In this document: positions 23,257 to 25,589 of the stretch, in pieces
Layout: every line of letters begins with the position of its first letter
Position numbering within the stretch: position 1 is the first letter of the stretch
From: CAZDIO01 sp964505555
GTDB lineage: Bacteria; Bdellovibrionota_C; UBA2361; SZUA-149; CAZDIO01
Assembly: GCA_964505555.1 (NCBI GenBank)
Contig: CAZDIO010000089.1
Location: 1-25,589, forward strand
Reading direction: 5' to 3'
Length of the DNA stretch: 25,589 bases
The notes under the pieces: generated by a model
Seen by the model: the letters and a program-made list of their open reading frames with translations, nothing else
What the model was told of the DNA's origin: nothing
Database searches by the model: none
Made by a program: the position numbers and the translations under genes

Positions 23257-24114
23257 TTAAAACGTAGTGATCGTTGTCGGTGAACTACTTGAACTTCCAG
23301 GAATGATTCGATAATCGGGAACGGCATTGCTCCGATAGGTTATGGCCTGGATATGATACACGACACCTTTTCTTGCAGTATCGCCTATAAATATCTTGTG
23401 ACTTTGATTTGGATCGGGATACCCATCGATAAATTCATAAAGCCTCCCAGAGGACACTTTGTCTGCCACACAATAAATACGTTGAGTAACAGGCTCTATC
23501 GCCATGCCATGAAAAAGCTCATTTCCTGCATACCAAGGGGCACCGAGATCTCGAACGTCATAAATTGTCCCTGACGGCAACTCGGTTCTGTAGACAAAAC
23601 TCCATCCTTTAGGGGGCGGTGCCGATGTAGTTAATAATTCACTATTTTTTAAAAATGCTACTGCATTAAGTCCTTGTGTGTACCCTGCCGCTCTACCTGT
23701 TGGATAGATTAAGCTTGATATCATCCCAGTAAAAAGATCGGCTTCGCCAATTGCATCACCAGAGAGATCGCCATTTGTTGAAACCACCGCAAAGATTCTT
23801 CCATCCAGTGGCCGAGCAGAGAGTCCTCTTACCTTATAGGAGAGAGAACCAACAAGAACCTCATCTCCCTTAACAATACCAAAACGATAAAACTGACCTG
23901 CGGTATTGTACGTATAAAACTTCCCCTCATGAAAGAGGAGCGAATAATAAGTTCCCGATGGAAGCGCTGGGCGGATCGGTGTCGTTACGGCATTTGTTGT
24001 ATTAATCGTCACAAGCACACCCCCTGTAGTAAGCCCATAGAGCTGTTCTTGTGGTTGCGCATCAACGTTAACGGCAATAAATACAATCAGTATAAATGAA
24101 AATATTTTGGACAT
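23257..24114 (-). CDS. Exported propeller-like hypothetical protein, 285 aa
   Basis: Residues 1-19 form a signal peptide ending VDAQ. The mature part has repeated beta-rich blocks with glycine turns and alternating aromatics (LYGLTTGGVLVTIN, FYRFGIVKGDEV, GRIFAVVSTNGD, RIYCVADKVSSGRLYEF), typical of a beta-propeller of the DUF4394 or phytase/kelch sort. I could not assign blades. It ends in a Ser/Thr-rich tail. The ATG at 24114 has no ribosome site. It is probably extracellular or periplasmic; the function is unknown. Confidence 0.6.
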   Translation of the reverse strand: MSKIFSFILIVFIAVNVDAQPQEQLYGLTTGGVLVTINTTNAVTTPIRPALPSGTYYSLLFHEGKFYTYNTAGQFYRFGIVKGDEVLVGSLSYKVRGLSARPLDGRIFAVVSTNGDLSGDAIGEADLFTGMISSLIYPTGRAAGYTQGLNAVAFLKNSELLTTSAPPPKGWSFVYRTELPSGTIYDVRDLGAPWYAGNELFHGMAIEPVTQRIYCVADKVSSGRLYEFIDGYPDPNQSHKIFIGDTARKGVVYHIQAITYRSNAVPDYRIIPGSSSSSPTTITTF

Positions 24115-24162
24115 AGTTTTTACACTAATGTGAATGACACTGATATTAATGAAGATCCGACA

Positions 24163-24495
24163 CTACCAAATACTTAAAATCTTGCAGGTGCCAATACCGT
24201 GTGGAGATGCAACTTTAGGCGGTGCTGCATCCTCATACGATACACCAACTTGTTTCCCATTTGCTTCTGCCGTCAGAGCTTTCGCGATTAACTCTTTATC
24301 TGCCGGATCAATATAAGCTCTATTAAATGGACATGTCGCCCACGCTTGGTTTTGAGTTTCTATAAAGTGAACGTTTGCAACGCTAAGGCTTTGAACAAAT
24401 ACCCTAATGACATTATTTCCTGAAATTCTAACCGTAGCATAAGCATTCTGAGCAAGCAGAATTCCAAAAATAAATAGCACAATTATTTTTTTCAT
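24163..24495 (-). CDS. Small exported hypothetical protein, 110 aa
   Basis: A short signal peptide (MKKIIVLFIFGILLAQNAYA) precedes a compact domain of about 90 residues with two cysteines, one in ATCPFNRAY and one in GTCKILSIW, which could form a disulfide. A helix LIAKALTAEANGK lies between beta-like segments. The pattern recalls small secreted single-domain proteins of Gammaproteobacteria, but I cannot name the family. The ATG at 24495 is chosen for GGAG 4 nt upstream; the frame continues to 24570 without signal-peptide character. It is followed by the propeller gene on the same strand at 24114, so the two may be cotranscribed. Confidence 0.65.
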   Translation of the reverse strand: MKKIIVLFIFGILLAQNAYATVRISGNNVIRVFVQSLSVANVHFIETQNQAWATCPFNRAYIDPADKELIAKALTAEANGKQVGVSYEDAAPPKVASPHGIGTCKILSIW

Positions 24496-24862
24496 ATCAC
24501 TCCATATTATATGAACGTTTGCAATCAGCTTGGACATTATACAGGAGCTCGCAGACTTAAAACAATTCATTTACACAAAATAAATAGCACCTTTCGCAAA
24601 AAAATTGGCGGTGCGTGGAGCAACAGAATAATGGTGACAGCGACAAAGGGCATTAAGAGCAGTGTAAGGGAATGCCAGTACGAACTTAAGTTTGTTACAC
24701 GCAGAGGGAGAAAGGAGCATACAGAGCACGCTTGAGAGCGGCGATGAACTACCAACCATTACCACAACCTACACGAGTTGTTGCTTCTGAAAAACAATAA
24801 GAAACTGGACTCCGGGAATACAGTTCCCGGAGCCCAGTTCTAGTTTACCTTCTCCGCATCTC
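24496..24862. other. Intergenic region with terminator-like hairpin
   Basis: No gene seen. A CGCAGAGGGAGAAAGGAG segment near 24700 is a weak relative of the CAGAG-type intergenic repeats. The hairpin at 24803-24839 closes the partial gene downstream. Confidence 0.45.
24803..24839 (-). terminator. Rho-independent terminator-like hairpin
   Basis: Arms at 24803-24818 and 24824-24839 pair over 16 bp with one A-C mismatch and a 5-nt loop. It lies 23 nt past the stop of the minus-strand gene at 24863. On that strand it is followed by TTTCTTATTGTTTTTC, so it is the best intrinsic terminator for a minus-strand gene here. Confidence 0.65.
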
Positions 24863-25588
24863 CTAAAGCGGGAGCGCATACAGCTGTGTTTCTGTCGTAA
24901 CGACAGCAAGAGGGATCTGTCTGTATTTGGTAGCACCAGCAAGAACAAGGTGGCGCTGACTTCCCACTGCCTCTGTCATTTCTGCAAACTCCTCGACACG
25001 ATACACTTCCTTCGGAAGAGTTACACCAGTTGCACTTCCATCGACCCTTATTGAAGCACATTCGGTTAAATCGTTACGACCGGAAGTCCGGGGAGCAAGG
25101 CATCCCCTTCGCGCGTTTTCTCCAGTAGGAAGAGCGATATCCTTTCCGCCAAAGAAGATCCTCTCTGACGAAGCGCACAACGCACTAATCCCGCCTCCCC
25201 ACCGTCCGATCAGAGGAAATCCAAGGGTCCTCTTTGAAATGGGATCGTAGATATATGCTGCACACGGCATTTCGTTGCTATCCTCAAAACCCTTACCGTA
25301 AATAAGAAGAAAAGAACCACAGGCGATCATTCCGTACGCCGAAGTGCCTCCGTCGCACTCATCTGTTGATTCTCTGAAAGGATCGTGTCGGATCCACTTG
25401 TTTGTCTCTTCATCAAGCTCGTAAAGCCCACCATATTTCTTTGCTACAAGTGCAAAGAGCTTTGGCTGAGCCTCGTTCGTTGAAACAAAGTCACGGATAA
25501 CACCTGGGAGACCGTTTCCTAGAACCTCGAAACTCTCTTCGAGAGGATTCCACACGAACACAATGCTCTCAGCTTTAGGCTCATCGGT
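24863..25588 (-). CDS. Propeller-like protein, partial (runs off the window)
   Basis: At least 242 residues of a protein whose start lies beyond the right edge of the window; the frame is open to the end, and an internal GTG at 25561 is not a convincing start. Repeated blocks such as FVWNPLEESFEVLGNGLPG, GLYELDEETNKW and AYIYDPISKRTLGF resemble kelch or WD-like propeller strands. Several cysteines are present. The N-terminus is missing, so the location cannot be read. It is followed by a good terminator. Confidence 0.55.
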   Translation of the reverse strand, partial: TDEPKAESIVFVWNPLEESFEVLGNGLPGVIRDFVSTNEAQPKLFALVAKKYGGLYELDEETNKWIRHDPFRESTDECDGGTSAYGMIACGSFLLIYGKGFEDSNEMPCAAYIYDPISKRTLGFPLIGRWGGGISALCASSERIFFGGKDIALPTGENARRGCLAPRTSGRNDLTECASIRVDGSATGVTLPKEVYRVEEFAEMTEAVGSQRHLVLAGATKYRQIPLAVVTTETQLYALPL

Positions 25589-25589
25589 A

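Noticed and set aside
1..25589. tRNA or rRNA genes
   Set aside because: I looked for T-loop (GGTTCGAATCC-like) and acceptor-stem patterns and found none that fold; no rRNA-like conserved blocks were seen.

Overview
The window looks like chromosomal DNA from an uncultivated Gram-negative bacterium of moderate GC. No gene pins the phylum. A lipoprotein with a clear lipobox, an e(P4)-type acid phosphatase, a DUF6502 protein and many Sec-exported proteins point to a diderm. A Cys-rich protein of a family I know mainly from candidate-phylum (CPR/Patescibacteria-type) genomes points to a poorly sampled lineage. I see no tRNA, rRNA, CRISPR array, intact insertion sequence or phage genes.

Layout. 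34-6636 (minus strand): a large exported protein with an Ig-like domain, a dockerin-like domain and a probable alpha-toroid polysaccharide-lyase region; a 1-Cys peroxiredoxin; and a membrane-anchored alkaline-phosphatase-fold (sulfatase/phosphoglycerol-transferase-like) enzyme. 6637-13000: orphan genes separated by hairpin-rich gaps, including a secreted protein made of two flagellin-core-like repeats, a DUF72 protein, a small membrane protein and several unknowns. 13075-17034 (plus): the CPR-type Cys-rich protein, then an exported M11 (gametolysin-like) metalloprotease whose C-terminal Ig-like and dockerin-like module is a paralogue of the N-terminal module of the first gene. 17316-20300: a small anchored protein, an e(P4)-type acid phosphatase, and a degenerate stretch with large palindromes and frameshifted coding remnants. 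20304-22566 (plus): a tight three-gene operon (DUF6502 protein, lipoprotein, methyltransferase) in which both junctions are ATGA overlaps. 22648-25589: small exported proteins and propeller-like proteins, the last cut by the window edge.

Three themes stand out. (1) One Ig-like plus dockerin-like module is attached to two different extracellular enzymes, at opposite ends of the chain, as in a modular sorting or assembly system. (2) A Sec-exported protein carries two flagellin-core-like repeats, each bracketed by cysteines. (3) Long, mostly perfect hairpins fill most of the larger intergenic gaps, and at least seven sit 12-34 nt after a stop codon, mostly without a U-tract. This suggests either an unusual 3'-end signal or REP-like repeats that settle after genes.

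All family assignments come from motif recognition by eye. No database search was possible.
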